Source of the DNA: Microbotryomycetes sp. JL201 | Taxonomy: Eukaryota > Basidiomycota > Microbotryomycetes | Direction: 5' to 3' | Length of the DNA stretch: 64,000 bases | Assembly: GCA_033819885.1 (NCBI GenBank) | Contig: JAQYUZ010000061.1 | Coordinates: forward strand, 1-64,000 | Shown here: one piece after another, positions 44,776-55,657 of the stretch | How the letters are laid out: each line of letters starts with the position of its first letter | Position numbering within the stretch: the stretch's first letter is position 1 | The notes under the pieces: generated by a model | The model's database searches: none | Seen by the model: only the letters and a program-made list of their open reading frames with translations | What the model was told of the DNA's origin: nothing | Program-made: the position numbers and the translations under genes

Positions 44776-46604
44776 TCACGCCTCGATTAAAGCCTCCTTG
44801 GTCCGGTCTCGGCACTGCTTCAGAAACACGACCAAGTCTGTTCCCCCTGTTCCTCTCAGCTGCTCGCGTTCTTGAACGACATTCTTTTGTCGCTCAATCT
44901 CCTTGAGGTGCCACTCTGGCCAAAACACCGTGTCTCTACCAGGCTCCCGCCTGGCTTGAGAAATGATAAAGACTGTTGCCAACCTCATGTGTTCGTCTCT
45001 GAACAGCTTCATGGCTTTGACGGTTGTGTCATACGCTTCGCCGAGCGCAGACTTGTGCTGCTGGGCGAGCGAGCGCACTGATGGGACCGGGAACGGCGCA
45101 GAAGGATTGGGAACGTGCAACGAGCTGAGATGCTGCAAGAACTGGCGATGGAAGCCAGGCATGTAGTGAGACATCCGAGCCATAAACGTCGAATCAGATA
45201 GCGGCACTGAGACGGGCTTCGAAGGCTCGTTAGTCGACGGCGGCAGGGGCGCTTCTGCGTCCATGACACGGGCAGAAGCATGCACGACTGCAGATTCGCT
45301 TGACGATGACGACGAGGATGAGGACGAAGACGTGCTTGCTTGTTGATGCTGCGGCCTGGGCGAGTGATCGACACCTAGAAACAGATCGAGCGCGTGCACG
45401 AGCGACGACTGGCCAGCAGACGGTCCACCCCACTCCATGGTCACGTCCTCGCCTCGCTGCCCAGCACCTTGGAAGGTCCATTTTCCGCCGTTAAACCATG
45501 GTCTGACTTCCCAGTAAAACACTTCAGGCACGATGCGTTCTCGACCTTTGGCGCCAAACTGTCCCTTGGTGGCGGCGCGCATCAAGCTTGTCAACTCGTT
45601 GATCGACAGCGTCATTTGCGAGAGATACGTGGCGATACGTTGCAACGAGACATCGTCTGCGAAGAACGCTTCATCGAGCGTGGCAGACATGAGCCTAAGC
45701 AGAACCGGACCATGCATCTCGCATAGCAGCGACAGCATAAAGAATGCGTGCTCGGACGGCGAGTTTGTAAACATCGTTGTGATGGCCATGTTACTGCAAA
45801 TCCGTCACATTGTCAGTGATATTGTTCGCGTGCACGGCGACGGGACTTGGCTCACTCTGCGCGGATGCCGAGTGCAGGATCGAGCAGGCGCCAGTTCCAC
45901 AAGACCGTGTCGGCATACGTGAGGATTGGTGGCATGCTGAGCTGCTCCGAGACGAGAACCCATGGGCGTGCGATCGATGCGGGCACATGGGTCTGCGATG
46001 GATACGTCGAGTGCATGTAAAAGTGCGCCAGATAGGACAGGATGACGTGCGCGCGGCGATACTGCGGCAGTGTCGTCAAATACTCGGTGGGAGCTTCTGG
46101 GAGCTGTACAGAGTACATGATGCGGTCAGCTTTGCGGACCCGGTTGAGCAACAATGATATTGAGAGACTGACCTGCTCCACCTCTCGCCGCCACTGGTCC
46201 GACAGCCTTCCTAGTCCGCCTCCTTTGAGCTGCGACACGTGTCGCTGCGTGTGGTCGAGTGCTTGCTCTAGCTGAGACCATACTGGCAGATCGAGACGCT
46301 GTACGGGCTCGTCAGGCGGGAGGAAACCGGTCTGAACGCTGACGTCGAAGTCGGCCGCCGCCAACGAGCTCGTGTCTGGCCGGCCGCGCTGCCTCCAGGC
46401 CGTTGTCGGTGTCACATCGCCGTCAGCTAACGGCGACTGGTGCTGTTGGTGGTGTCCATGTGGAGGCTGGCGCGGTCTGGCGGCGAGAAAGTGGCCAGGC
46501 GGGACCGCGATCGGCGACCGAGTCACGCCGACGTCGTCTTGCACTGGGAACGGGACCGTACGCCGCATGGTCGTGTCGACACTCGGCCGCTCTGCTGCGT
46601 ACAT
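44776..46604 (-). CDS. BNA2: Indoleamine 2,3-dioxygenase
   Basis: Three exons: 46604-46173, 46103-45856, 45793-44776; 565 residues. Haem enzyme that opens the indole ring of tryptophan, first step of the kynurenine route to NAD. Family motifs: YRRAHVILSYLAHFYMHS, PASIARPWVLVSEQLSMPP, LTYADTVLWNW, VPEVFYWEVRPWFNGG, SAGQSSLVHALDLFLGV, and HRQFLQHLSS, which carries the proximal haem histidine. The first intron (69 nt) is open in frame but has strong splice signals and its removal restores family spacing. The protein is longer than usual (400-450) because of a disordered N-terminus and a Ser-rich insert (a run of 13 Ser, broken once) between the distal domain and the haem histidine. Fungi have several IDO paralogues, so the BNA2 symbol is provisional. 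Confidence 0.87.
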
Positions 46605-47097
46605 GATAGTGTTGACAAACAGCGTTCGTTCGCGGATACAGGCGAGCGTTGGTAGTCACGTGTTGGTGGCCCAAAAAAGGTGTCGAGGACGAGGCGCGGG
46701 CGATCGAGGCACAGTCAGCGACGGATTGCAGGACGCGTGTGCAAGAAGCGCAAAACAACTCGGAGCTCGAGGCACTCACGCTGGTGCTTCGCGCGCACGC
46801 ACGCTGGATCCGAGGTGTCAAACGGGCGGTCCGTGCGCAGTCGCGTCGCGGCCACGGCAGCTTCCGTCTCGTCAGAAACAGGGGTCGCGGCTTGCCGCGT
46901 CATCTCGCATGGACAGCGCATCGCCTGTCTACGAGCTGACAAGAAAGAAGAGAGCATCAAATGCGCACACCAGTGACATCTACGCGCCACGCGTCGCAAC
47001 TCAGGAGCTAAAAACGGTCGTCTTCTCATTCACCCGGATGAACGCTCGATGCACAAAATTGGACAACACGGTCAAGATTGCAAGCATCCTCTTGGAT
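46605..47097. other. Intergenic, no supported gene
   Basis: About 490 bp. Several overlapping GC-rich open frames occur on both strands here, none with a family match or consistent splicing. It is the promoter side of the dioxygenase gene. Confidence 0.4.
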
Positions 47098-48386
47098 TCA
47101 CTTCGGCCGGTTCGGGCGCTTCGACGTTTCCTGCCTTTCATCGTCGTGCGCGCGAGGTCTGCGTGACGATGCCCCTGTTATTGCCGCCCGCATAAACTTC
47201 CACACTGAAATCTCGCCCCAGGTCCATACTCTTTGCACGCCGAGCTTGCGACCGCTTGCTAATGCGAAAAAGGCATCGTCTCCGTCTGTCCTCTTTTTGT
47301 ATGCGATGAACGCTGTAGACAACTCGCCTTCAAGCAAATCACACAGTGTCTCAAGCAGAACATGGTGAGAGCTCGTGTTGTACAGTACGTCCGTCGCGAG
47401 CACTGTGACAGGTCTTTGCTTGGTCCGCGACCCAACCAAGTCCTGTTTCGTTGCCGGCGTCAAAGCGCCCCATTCCAACGTGAGAGCCCGAAGATGTCTT
47501 CCTGATCTACGGTTGGCGGTGATGTTTTCTAGCAAGCTTGTTTCGACCGTCTCTTTCACGTCCGTGGCGAGAACATCAAACTCTTTCCGTTGCAGAGCCG
47601 AAGCGGCCATGCTCACCAAGCCACAGCCGGCTCCAAGCTCGAGAATGACGTGTTTTAAACTTTGACTCTCGTCCGGCGAACCACTGGCGATAAATTCGTT
47701 CAAGAACGGGGTCCCGGTCCGAGTAAGCCAGCACGTCATCCCGAGTGCACAATCCCACAGCCTTTGACCAGTCGAATTATTCAAGCCAGGTCTTTCAATG
47801 ATTTGGATACGCTCGAGACGGTCCGATTGCCCAGTACGAACGTTGACGTGGCGGAAAGCGGTTTGGACTGGATCACATCAAAGAGGGCCAATTTGATGAG
47901 CGACCTTTCATCGACAATACCGCCTGCGACCAGCTTACTTTTATCAAGCGACAGCTCGACATCATTTGCAGCGTCGCTCCGTCGAATTGTGATTGGTCCA
48001 CTTGTGACATCCATCACGACATACGGCCGATCGTGCCAATCCATCATAACGTCGCATTCGCGCTTGCCGATGATGGTGAGCATCGCGAAAGTATCATCCG
48101 ACAGCGCAAGGCTCGCTGGTTCGTGTTCTGCCTGGCTGGTGACTTTTGCAAGTAGCTTCAAGCCAGCGGAATCGGTCTCGGATGTGAAATCCAGACGCAG
48201 TTGACAGGAGTAGTACGGACCCTTGACACCTTGCAAGCTGATGCGGACATTGTTCTGTTCATCGCGGGCCGAAGTAGTACATCGAGCATCGGACAAGCGC
48301 ACGCCATTCGCAGGGAGATCGGTAGCGGCGTCCAACGCCACTAGCTCGACTGCACGTGGATCCGTGCGATGGTGAGCCTCCGACAT
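47098..48386 (-). CDS. Family-16 (METTL21-like) protein methyltransferase with N-terminal extension
   Basis: Two exons: 48386-47939 and 47867-47098; 405 residues. The C-terminal half is a seven-strand SAM-dependent methyltransferase of the lysine-methyltransferase group: LWDCALGMTCWLTR, motif I VILELGAGCGLVSMAA, the acidic motif VLATDVKE, and the post-motif VLATDVLYN. Relatives methylate elongation factors or chaperones; the substrate here is unknown. The junction LSLDKIQTAFRHVNVR across the 71-nt intron is needed to avoid a stop. The first 150 residues (for example TIIGKRECDVMMDWHDRPYV) are predicted beta-rich and I do not recognise them. The true start could lie upstream, since an open frame containing DDYGTSFTEFDTLEGEL ends near 48341 and might be a missed 5' exon. 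Confidence 0.7.
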
Positions 48387-48804
48387 CCGCTGCTTCGTTC
48401 AGCACGCAACTCGCCCTCAAGAGTGTCGAACTCGGTAAAGCTTGTGCCATAGTCATCAGTCAAGCTCAGGACAAGTTCGACTATGCAGGAGCGGAGCCAG
48501 TGGCGGGTCAGCGCTCTGCACAATGAAGAAGGGAAAGCCGACGAAAGCTCTGAATATATGTGATCAGAAAGAGTGCAGCTCACATTCAACATTCGGTGCA
48601 CGTGACCGTGCTGCTGCCCGAGCCTGGCGAGGCAACGTAATCCGAGCGGGCGGCAGCCGTTGCATATTGAGCCTGATGAGCCTGAATGAATCGTCTAGCG
48701 CCATGGCACCACGACTTTGGGGGCCGCGGAGGGCTAAAGCGACAAAGACCAGTTGCGCTTTGCCTGGAGTTGCCCCGAAATTGCGCCCCTCTTGCTCCAG
48801 CGCA
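48387..48804. other. Divergent intergenic region, possible missed 5' exon
   Basis: About 420 bp between the methyltransferase and DUF866 starts. An open minus-strand frame (48341-48601) lies here and could be a 5' exon of the methyltransferase gene, with no firm support. Otherwise it is promoter sequence. Confidence 0.35.
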
Positions 48805-49793
48805 ATGGTCGTGCGTCGGATCAACATATTTCACTGCACGCTTGCTAAAACTTTGCCCGCTCTCTGTCGCGTTTGATTTGCTCGCAGAAGCTCAAAGTGT
48901 CAATCAAGGCGACGCTCGAGAACGTGACAGACCTCAAGGCGAGACTCGTGCACGCTTTCGAAATTGTCGGCGTACTGCTGACATGTGTTATCGCAGCCCG
49001 TCGGCGAGGATTTTACGTACATGGCGAGTTGCGCGCCTATCAAACTCGGGCCGTCATCGTGCCTCCGTGCAAGCGACTGACTGTAGTGCACTCTGCATTC
49101 ACAGTTCAAGATTGAATGTGGATCCTGTCACGAGATCCATTCAAACTGGGTCGGCATTGACGCGACAGTCAGTCGAAGAGTGGCAAACGCGGATCGCCAC
49201 ACGACAATGACAAAACCTCTTCCGCGCCCCTTCATAGGAAAGCAGAGAGATCAGTGGTTCAAGGGGTGAAGCAAATCTCGTTTGGCGATGCAGTTTCTGC
49301 AAGCGAGAGTCGTCCATCAGTGCGTACCTCTCTCCTTTCTGCCAGACTGTCAGGCTCATCACTAGGCGTGCTTTCAAGGTTTCGACTCTTCGATCGATCG
49401 GGCCAAGACTGCATACACTCATGAGCAATCAGAAGAGCAAAGATTCGGCGCAATCGCCGTACTAGAGGTTCGTCTCGGCTTGAGTCGTCATTCCATTGCT
49501 GAGCATCCTGACCCTGAATATGTACCCTGACAGTGCCGTGGATGTACGATTGTGGAGTTTGACCCGAAAGGAACCTGGTCGTGCGTCGGCATCGAAAGCG
49601 GAACAAAGTTTGACGAGGTCGAACTTAGTCTCGACGAGCCAGATGGTTGGACTGACTACGATGAAAAGGTAAGCGCCGTCAACTTACTGCTGTCAAGCTC
49701 GTCCGTTCAACGAGTCTCATCACACCTTTGCATTGTCAGGCGGCAGCGCCCGTGGGCGTCAGCGAGTTCGAGAGTCGCATCGACAGGGCTTGA
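48805..49793 (+). CDS. DUF866 CxxC zinc-binding protein (C1orf123/CZIB family)
   Basis: Eight exons: 48805-48810, 48888-48938, 48997-49023, 49105-49167, 49238-49319, 49379-49467, 49534-49668, 49740-49793; 168 residues, normal length. The family is universal in eukaryotes, binds zinc through two CxxC pairs and has been linked to copper/zinc handling. Seen here: KLKVSIKATLENVTDLK, PVGEDFTYM, ECGSCHE (first pair), LVWRCSFCKRESSI (second pair), CRGCTIVEFDPKG, GIESGTKFDEVELSL and WTDYDEK. The coding part of exon 1 is just ATG-GTC. Introns 2 and 3 both need GC donors (GCGAGA and GCGAGT); without them the protein breaks at two conserved joints. No single open frame here exceeds about 110 codons, so automated prediction could easily miss it. 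Confidence 0.92.
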
Positions 49794-49882
49794 ACTGCAA
49801 ACAGTCGTGTTACAACAATCACGCTCTAGAGCCAGGCTAACAACCTCGAAAACGAAATCGAAGATGAAATGTATATAGTAAT

Positions 49883-52800
49883 CTAACGGAATGCGCTCGC
49901 GTCCATGAAACCGTCTCGCGGTCGAGGAGTTTCGTGCACAATTTCAGCATCATCGTCGTCATCATCATCATTTGCCAGGTCACTGCCGCTCTCGCTTGCC
50001 TCTGCGTCAAAGAGTTCGACGCTCTGGTCTCCTTCGTGTCTTTGAGACATCGAGTCGTCCCCCTCAGTGCTCTCTCCTTCTCCATCTTCTTGATCCTGAT
50101 GTCCATCCTCGTCTTCTTCGTCTCTCGGCATCCCGTCTCTCCAATCGTACCACTTGCCATGAAAACCTTCCGCAGCTGCGACTTCCGCTCCAAATCCTAA
50201 TCCACGCCACTCGGACTCTCTTCTTCTTTGTTGTTCAATCTGAGCAAGGGCGTCTACCTCGACTTCGTCGTGCTCGTGTGACAGTTCATCAATTCTGGAA
50301 CAATCTAACAGACCCGTCGACGCATGGCCTGTCGTGCTCTTGGACCTGGGCAAAGCTTGTGGTCTTTCCATCGCTTGTGACAGGGACAAGGCCTGGCCGA
50401 GCTGGTCATTGTCACCTTGTCGCTGTAACCGAGCTCTCGCGAGAGCTTGTGTCTTTGCTTTGTCCAAAACAGCGAAGAAATCGTCTGGCAACATCGGAGT
50501 TATTTCAGGTTCCGCAACTTGATTGTGGCCTTCACGCGCCACTTCAGACGACGACGATTCGGGAGAATTGATGGCAGGTTCGCCAGGTCGGGATGACGAA
50601 GCGACAGACGCAATCGAAGCGATAGACTGTGAATGATGCAACGTACGGCCGCTAGTTGAACTTTGAGCTTGTCGAGGTTCGACATTGGCAAAAGGACCGA
50701 AAGCGTCACGTGAAGTCATGTTGAGGAGCATTTCTGCGGACGACGGGACAGCGAATGGCAACTGCGACACAAATTTATGGCTGATCAGCATAGTAAGTCT
50801 CCCCCTTACTGCCCACCTCCTCACCATGTATCTTGAATTGAGGAGCTCGCCAAGCGACTCGGAAGCTTCCGGAGGCGTATATGTCCCGTACGAGCTCGAA
50901 TCTCTGAAAACCTCGTCAATCATCTTGGTCGCCCTTTCGACTTCCTCCTTGGCATTGATGCTCGACGTGCTTGCCGGCGACGCTGAACCGTTTGCGATCG
51001 ACTCTGGCGTCGGCGTCGGTGGCGCCAAGTTGTCCGCAGTCTTGCTTAGCCTCATTCTTTCCCACTGCTTCTGCAGCTGTTGCAAATATTCCGCACAGTC
51101 TTCAGGAAGGTGAGACTCGTCGACCTCATATCTGTACTCGCGAGCGGCTCGACGTAGTTGCATTGGGTTGAGACTCCTCAGGCTTTGAATGGTAGAAATC
51201 AGCCCGTCGACGGTCGATTCAGAAGACAAGCATTGAAGCCACTGAAGCAAGTGGTTAAGGGGCGCAAAGTGGACGGAGACCAGCTTTGTCGGAAACCTGT
51301 TTGAACGAGCCCAATCTTCGAGCGCCGACGCATTCAAACGAATCTGCATCGCCCGAGACCGGCAGAGGTACTTGCGCTAGTCACCGGACCGAATGTCAGC
51401 CGCGGCGATCTACCAGCTCGTAACGTGCACTTGCCTGTGTTAGCAATCGATTGAACACTTCGCACGCGATCCAGTAAAATAATTGCGAGAAAGCTTGAAC
51501 TATGATCGAAGGTGGTACGTCGTACAGTTGAAGTATGAACAAGGTCGAGGACAAGAGCGATGTAACGCTCTGAGGTGTCGGCTCGCCATTTGGGCCCAAT
51601 GGCCCGTCTGCACCCGCTTGATCCACGCTCGACACGGATGAAAACAAGCTCATTGCGCTCGTACTCTTGGTAACGCCGCCAGCTTTCCTTCGGTTGCCGC
51701 CAGTCAACTTTTTCACAAACCTCGTCCCGGACCATTCGTCCTCGAACCGCACATCTTCGAATCCCGGCAGAGGTTCGTGCTCAAGCATGGCTGGTTCCAA
51801 AATCTTGTCTATCCGCCTCTCGGCATCTCGGATCACGAACACGAGGATTTCGTTGATCAAATCGCGCAGATGATTGTGCAAGTCGCTCGTCGCAAGCGCC
51901 AAGTTTGGCTCCTTCCGAAGGTAATATAGAAGCAGCAGACTGTTGGACAGCCAGAAGGCGCAGTTTGCCATGTCGTGCGGTCGGTGCTTCAATGCGCTCG
52001 AGTCAGCGGGATGGATCCAGGAAAAGGGACAAGGAAACTCACATGGACGGCAGCCTCTATTCTTTCCATAGCTCCGACTAACAACTCGTCCAACAGCTCT
52101 CTCGACCCGAAATAATGTGCGTACCTGGCCGACAAGAATATGACGTTTGCCGGGATCGATCGGTGAGGCTGTTTGCGAACAGGCTTCATCGACGTAATTG
52201 CAACGTCAAACACGACGTCTAGGTCGTCAAGCGCGAACACAAGCATCTGGTCTGCTTGGCACGAGTCCCAGATGAATGGAGATGATGGTGTGCTGACTTC
52301 ATCGCCGTCGTTTGCGAACGCCGTGTCCCAGCTCGTCATTAGTCGAGATAGCTTTGGCGAGGACGCAGGCGATAGGTCTACTCCCAGGACGCCAATATCG
52401 ACCTCCAGGTTGCGCGCGCTCTCCTTGGCCAATTCCATCTTTCGCTTGTTCTCCTGCTCGTGCCTCTGCTCTTCTACCTTTTCAGGCACCGACGTCCATC
52501 CTGCCGTTGTTGACGAACTAATGAATGACGACCTTGACACTGGCCGCCCATCTATTTCTCCGACGTCCTCGGTCTCTTCAGACCGCCACTGTCGCTCTCG
52601 TTCTTGCGCGGCCTCGAACGCTGACCTGAGCACGTCGCGCATGGCCGCGCCCTCGTCGCCACGTTTGACAAGGTCTCGCGGCGTCAAACCTTTCAGCGAC
52701 GCCCTGAGAGGAGATGCCCCATGGTTTAACAGATAGGCTGCAATCGGGATGTCGTTGTTCTGGACTGCCCAATGCAGTGGCGTCCAGCCCGCTGATGAAA

Positions 52801-53744
52801 AGAGGCGATTCAACCCTCGGGCCAGGTCTCGAGCAACAGAGCCAGCGTCACCCACCTCGGTCTGCTCCACCAATATCTACTCCCGCCTCTACCAACACTC
52901 TGACTCCTTCGGCGTGACCTAGCGCGACGCACAGACCCAGCGCCGAGTTACCTTCTTCGTCCCTCGCTTCCACATCGATCCACTTTCTCGCACACGTCGC
53001 CGGCAGCCTCGCCTGCCACGTTTGTTCCTCAGAAGCTCTCTCACGTTCACGAGTCGATTTTTCAATCTCGGATTCGTCTTGCTGAGAAAAGATGCTGGCG
53101 GTGGCGGTCGAGACTCTGCGTTTGTAAATCTGAGCTCGAATGTCTTGAAACGATGGGCTGTCCGGCAGCTCGCCGAGTTGCTCTAGCTCATCATCGCCTG
53201 TATTGCGAGTGGTAGCGCCATCGATATGTGCCGGGGACAGATAAGCAACAGCTTTGGTGGATCCATCTGGAATCGACAAGAGCCATTCAAGTGTGTCTGC
53301 CGACCCTGATGACGCCGACCTGAGGTACACTGACGTAAACAATGAACGTTTATCTGCGTCGGACAGGCCTGAAGCTGTTGCGAGGTAAGGCGCCAGGTGT
53401 TGAGGTAGTCTGCGCGGCGGCAATCAGCTGTCCATCCCAGACTCAAGGTCGCGATAGTAATGAATTTAAGCTCACGGTGATAGTGGCAGCACGCTGAGGT
53501 CTGCAGGCAGCTGCAACCTATCGTTCTCGCTCGAGTTGGCTGAACTCCCGTCGCCGCCGTCCGTCTTCCACTCGATGCTGCTCGCCAATGCCTCGTCAGA
53601 ATTCTGAGGATTCGGAGAAGAAGACAATATTGCCGTATCGACGGGCGGCAGAGGCTTGTCGAGCCTGCTCGTCGTGACATGGCCCTTGCCGACGCTCGAG
53701 CTCGAGCTCGCGCCAGCATGCACAGGACCCGTCAGATCGGCCAT
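49883..53744 (-). CDS. Ankyrin-repeat and DIL (dilute)-domain protein
   Basis: Six exons: 53744-53476, 53409-52856, 52791-52043, 51986-51435, 51376-50825, 50761-49883; 1184 residues. Ankyrin repeats span roughly residues 215-330 (NSALGLCVALGHAEGVRVLV, AGWTPLHWAVQNNDIPIAAY). A DIL domain follows, with FWLSNSLLLLYYLRKEPNL, IACEVFNRLLTQ joined to RKYLCRSRAMQIRLN, then HFAPLNHLLQWLQCL and a RYMLPFAVPSS segment. DIL domains are the cargo-binding region of class V myosins; stand-alone fungal versions have no clear function. The C-terminus is long, acidic and disordered, ending in an Asp run. The intron 51377-51434 uses a GC donor. The last intron (63 nt) is open in frame but interrupts the DIL domain exactly where family alignment expects none. 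Confidence 0.83.
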
Positions 53745-53942
53745 TCTGACAGGTCCAGACGAGTCTATAGTGACCGCTCAGCGAGAACTCTTGCCGTGGG
53801 GATGGTCAAAATGAGAGAGGCTACTGATTTCAGCCAGAACCAAGTCTCGCATGAACAGCAAAATTGTAGGGCTAAAACGTGAATATAGCACAAGCGATTG
53901 AAGTGTATCATGAAAATGAGTAGAAGCGAGTCCGGTCGCTGA

Positions 53943-55364
53943 TCACAGCTCTTCATCGTCATCCATCTGCTGCTGCACACTGGCCACGTCCCTGATGCCG
54001 ACGAGCCACCCGACCTCTTTGCGCATGCGGTCACGCACGCCTTCACACGCCCTCCTGGCAACGCCTTCAGGTCGCGCAACGGCCGGCCGACCGGGCACGC
54101 TAACAGTGAATGGCGGCGAAGCGACCGTCAACTCGTCCATCTTGCTGAACCAACCCCTAAGCATGCCGGCGCTGATCATTCGTCCTTCCTCGTTGACAGA
54201 TGTCGACAGCTTGGTCAAAAAGATGTGCCAGCAATTGACCGTCAAAGGCAGCAAGTGACTCGACAACGGATCGAGCGAGCTCGAAGCCAACGAGGCCGTT
54301 GACGGCAGCGCAAACTCGAGACGGCGGATTGAAGCCGTCAAGGCGTGCAGGAACGCAAACGTCGTTGAAGGGTGTGAGATATCGTCCTCTGACGCAGGTG
54401 CGTGCACTTGCTGGTTGAGGTACGGTGCCGTCGCCGCAGAAATGAAAGCAGACAAGAATGACTTTGCCTCGGTGACGTATTCTTCAAGAGGCAGCCGAAC
54501 GCGGCCCCACACGTATTCTTCACGCAAGATTGAACCAGATGGAATTGCCGTCGTGACGTTGCGTTCCAATGTGGCGAGCGTGGCAAGTGTGTCCGAGAGC
54601 GTCGGTGGCGGCAGAAGCGCTTGAAGTGTCTGTCGAAGATGTGGTTGCGAAGTGACGAGGTTATTGAGCAGCGACAGCAGCGAGTCTTTCGAGAGAGATG
54701 CTGCGCGAGTAATCAAATGTCAGCTTTCAGCCATCCGGGAAGCTTCGACATTGTGACACTCACCGAGTGCTTTGCCGAGATCGACATCCTTGTTCATGGT
54801 TACGAAGCGCTCGTCGTCCTTTGTCGACACTGTCCTCGCTTTCTTGACCCCCCTGATCGGCCTGTGTGTGTTTGTGACATCACGTTCGTTGTCGCTGGCG
54901 CTGTCCATGCTCGAGCGCCGTCGACGGTGCGCGCCTCGCAAGCGTGAAGGTGAAGTGGTCCCATCCGGCGCCATCGAGCTAGTTGGCGAGTAGGAAAATG
55001 GTCCTGTGCCCGAGCCGGATTGCATCATCGGGATAGCGCGGTGATGAGGAGCAGGACTCGCTGTGCGACCGTGCGTCGCCGAGCCGGGCGGCATGGCCGA
55101 GGTCGAGCCCCAGCCAATACTCGAACGCAAGTTGAGCGAGTTGGCAGGACTAAGGCCGAACCCAAAGCCCATCTGGCCAGGCGCGGGCCCAGGCGGCGTC
55201 GAGAACGGAATGGCGGCGTTGCTGACATGTGCGGCGGAGCTGGCATGATTATTCGCGTGCGACGGTCCGGAAGGGGGCTGTCCGAACGTCACTTGCTGAT
55301 ACATGGATTGCAACGCCGGCGCGTGGCGGTGCGGCGAGACGGGTGACGACGTGCTGGGCTGCAT
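53943..55364 (-). CDS. STS1: Nuclear proteasome tethering factor STS1/Cut8
   Basis: Two exons: 55364-54764 and 54700-53943; 452 residues. STS1/Cut8 anchors the 26S proteasome at the nuclear envelope and is itself short-lived. The hallmark helix pair is DLGKALASLSKDSLLSLLNN (joined across the intron), then TSQPHLRQTLQALLPPPTL. The six-helix bundle continues with EYVWGRVRLPLEEYVTEAKS and NCWHIFLTKLSTSVNEEGRM. The N-terminal 180 residues are Ser/Pro/Gly-rich with basic stretches (HRRRRSS, RGVKKARTV) that suit nuclear import. The open frame extends upstream to 55613; the ATG at 55364 is chosen because the sequence before it looks like ordinary 5' leader. The extended C-terminus is acidic (MDDDEEL). 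Confidence 0.85.
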
Positions 55365-55657
55365 TTTCTCAAAGAGGCGCGTGCACGACTCGCAAGCCGC
55401 CGTCACGGTTACTGCGGTCGCTGCCAAGAGGCGCACAGAGATGTTGAACGGTAGACCCTTGTGTCCGTGCGACGCGAGTTGGTGCCGAATTTCGGGCTGG
55501 TGAGACTCAGGAAGGCTGGCGGGTGGCGGCGACAAAATCGAAAGCGGCCCGAGCGGCCGCGCCTCGCTCGGCTGATTCAAGCGCCAAAGGTCTAGACAAG
55601 CAGTGCGAATCATTTTACAAGCATAATAGGTAGAAACTTTACCAACAAGGATCGCAA

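Noticed and set aside
46372-47166. 264-codon plus-strand open frame over the dioxygenase 5' end
   Set aside because: It is a GC-rich shadow of the dioxygenase first exon extended into intergenic DNA; the minus-strand exon has clear homology and this frame has none.
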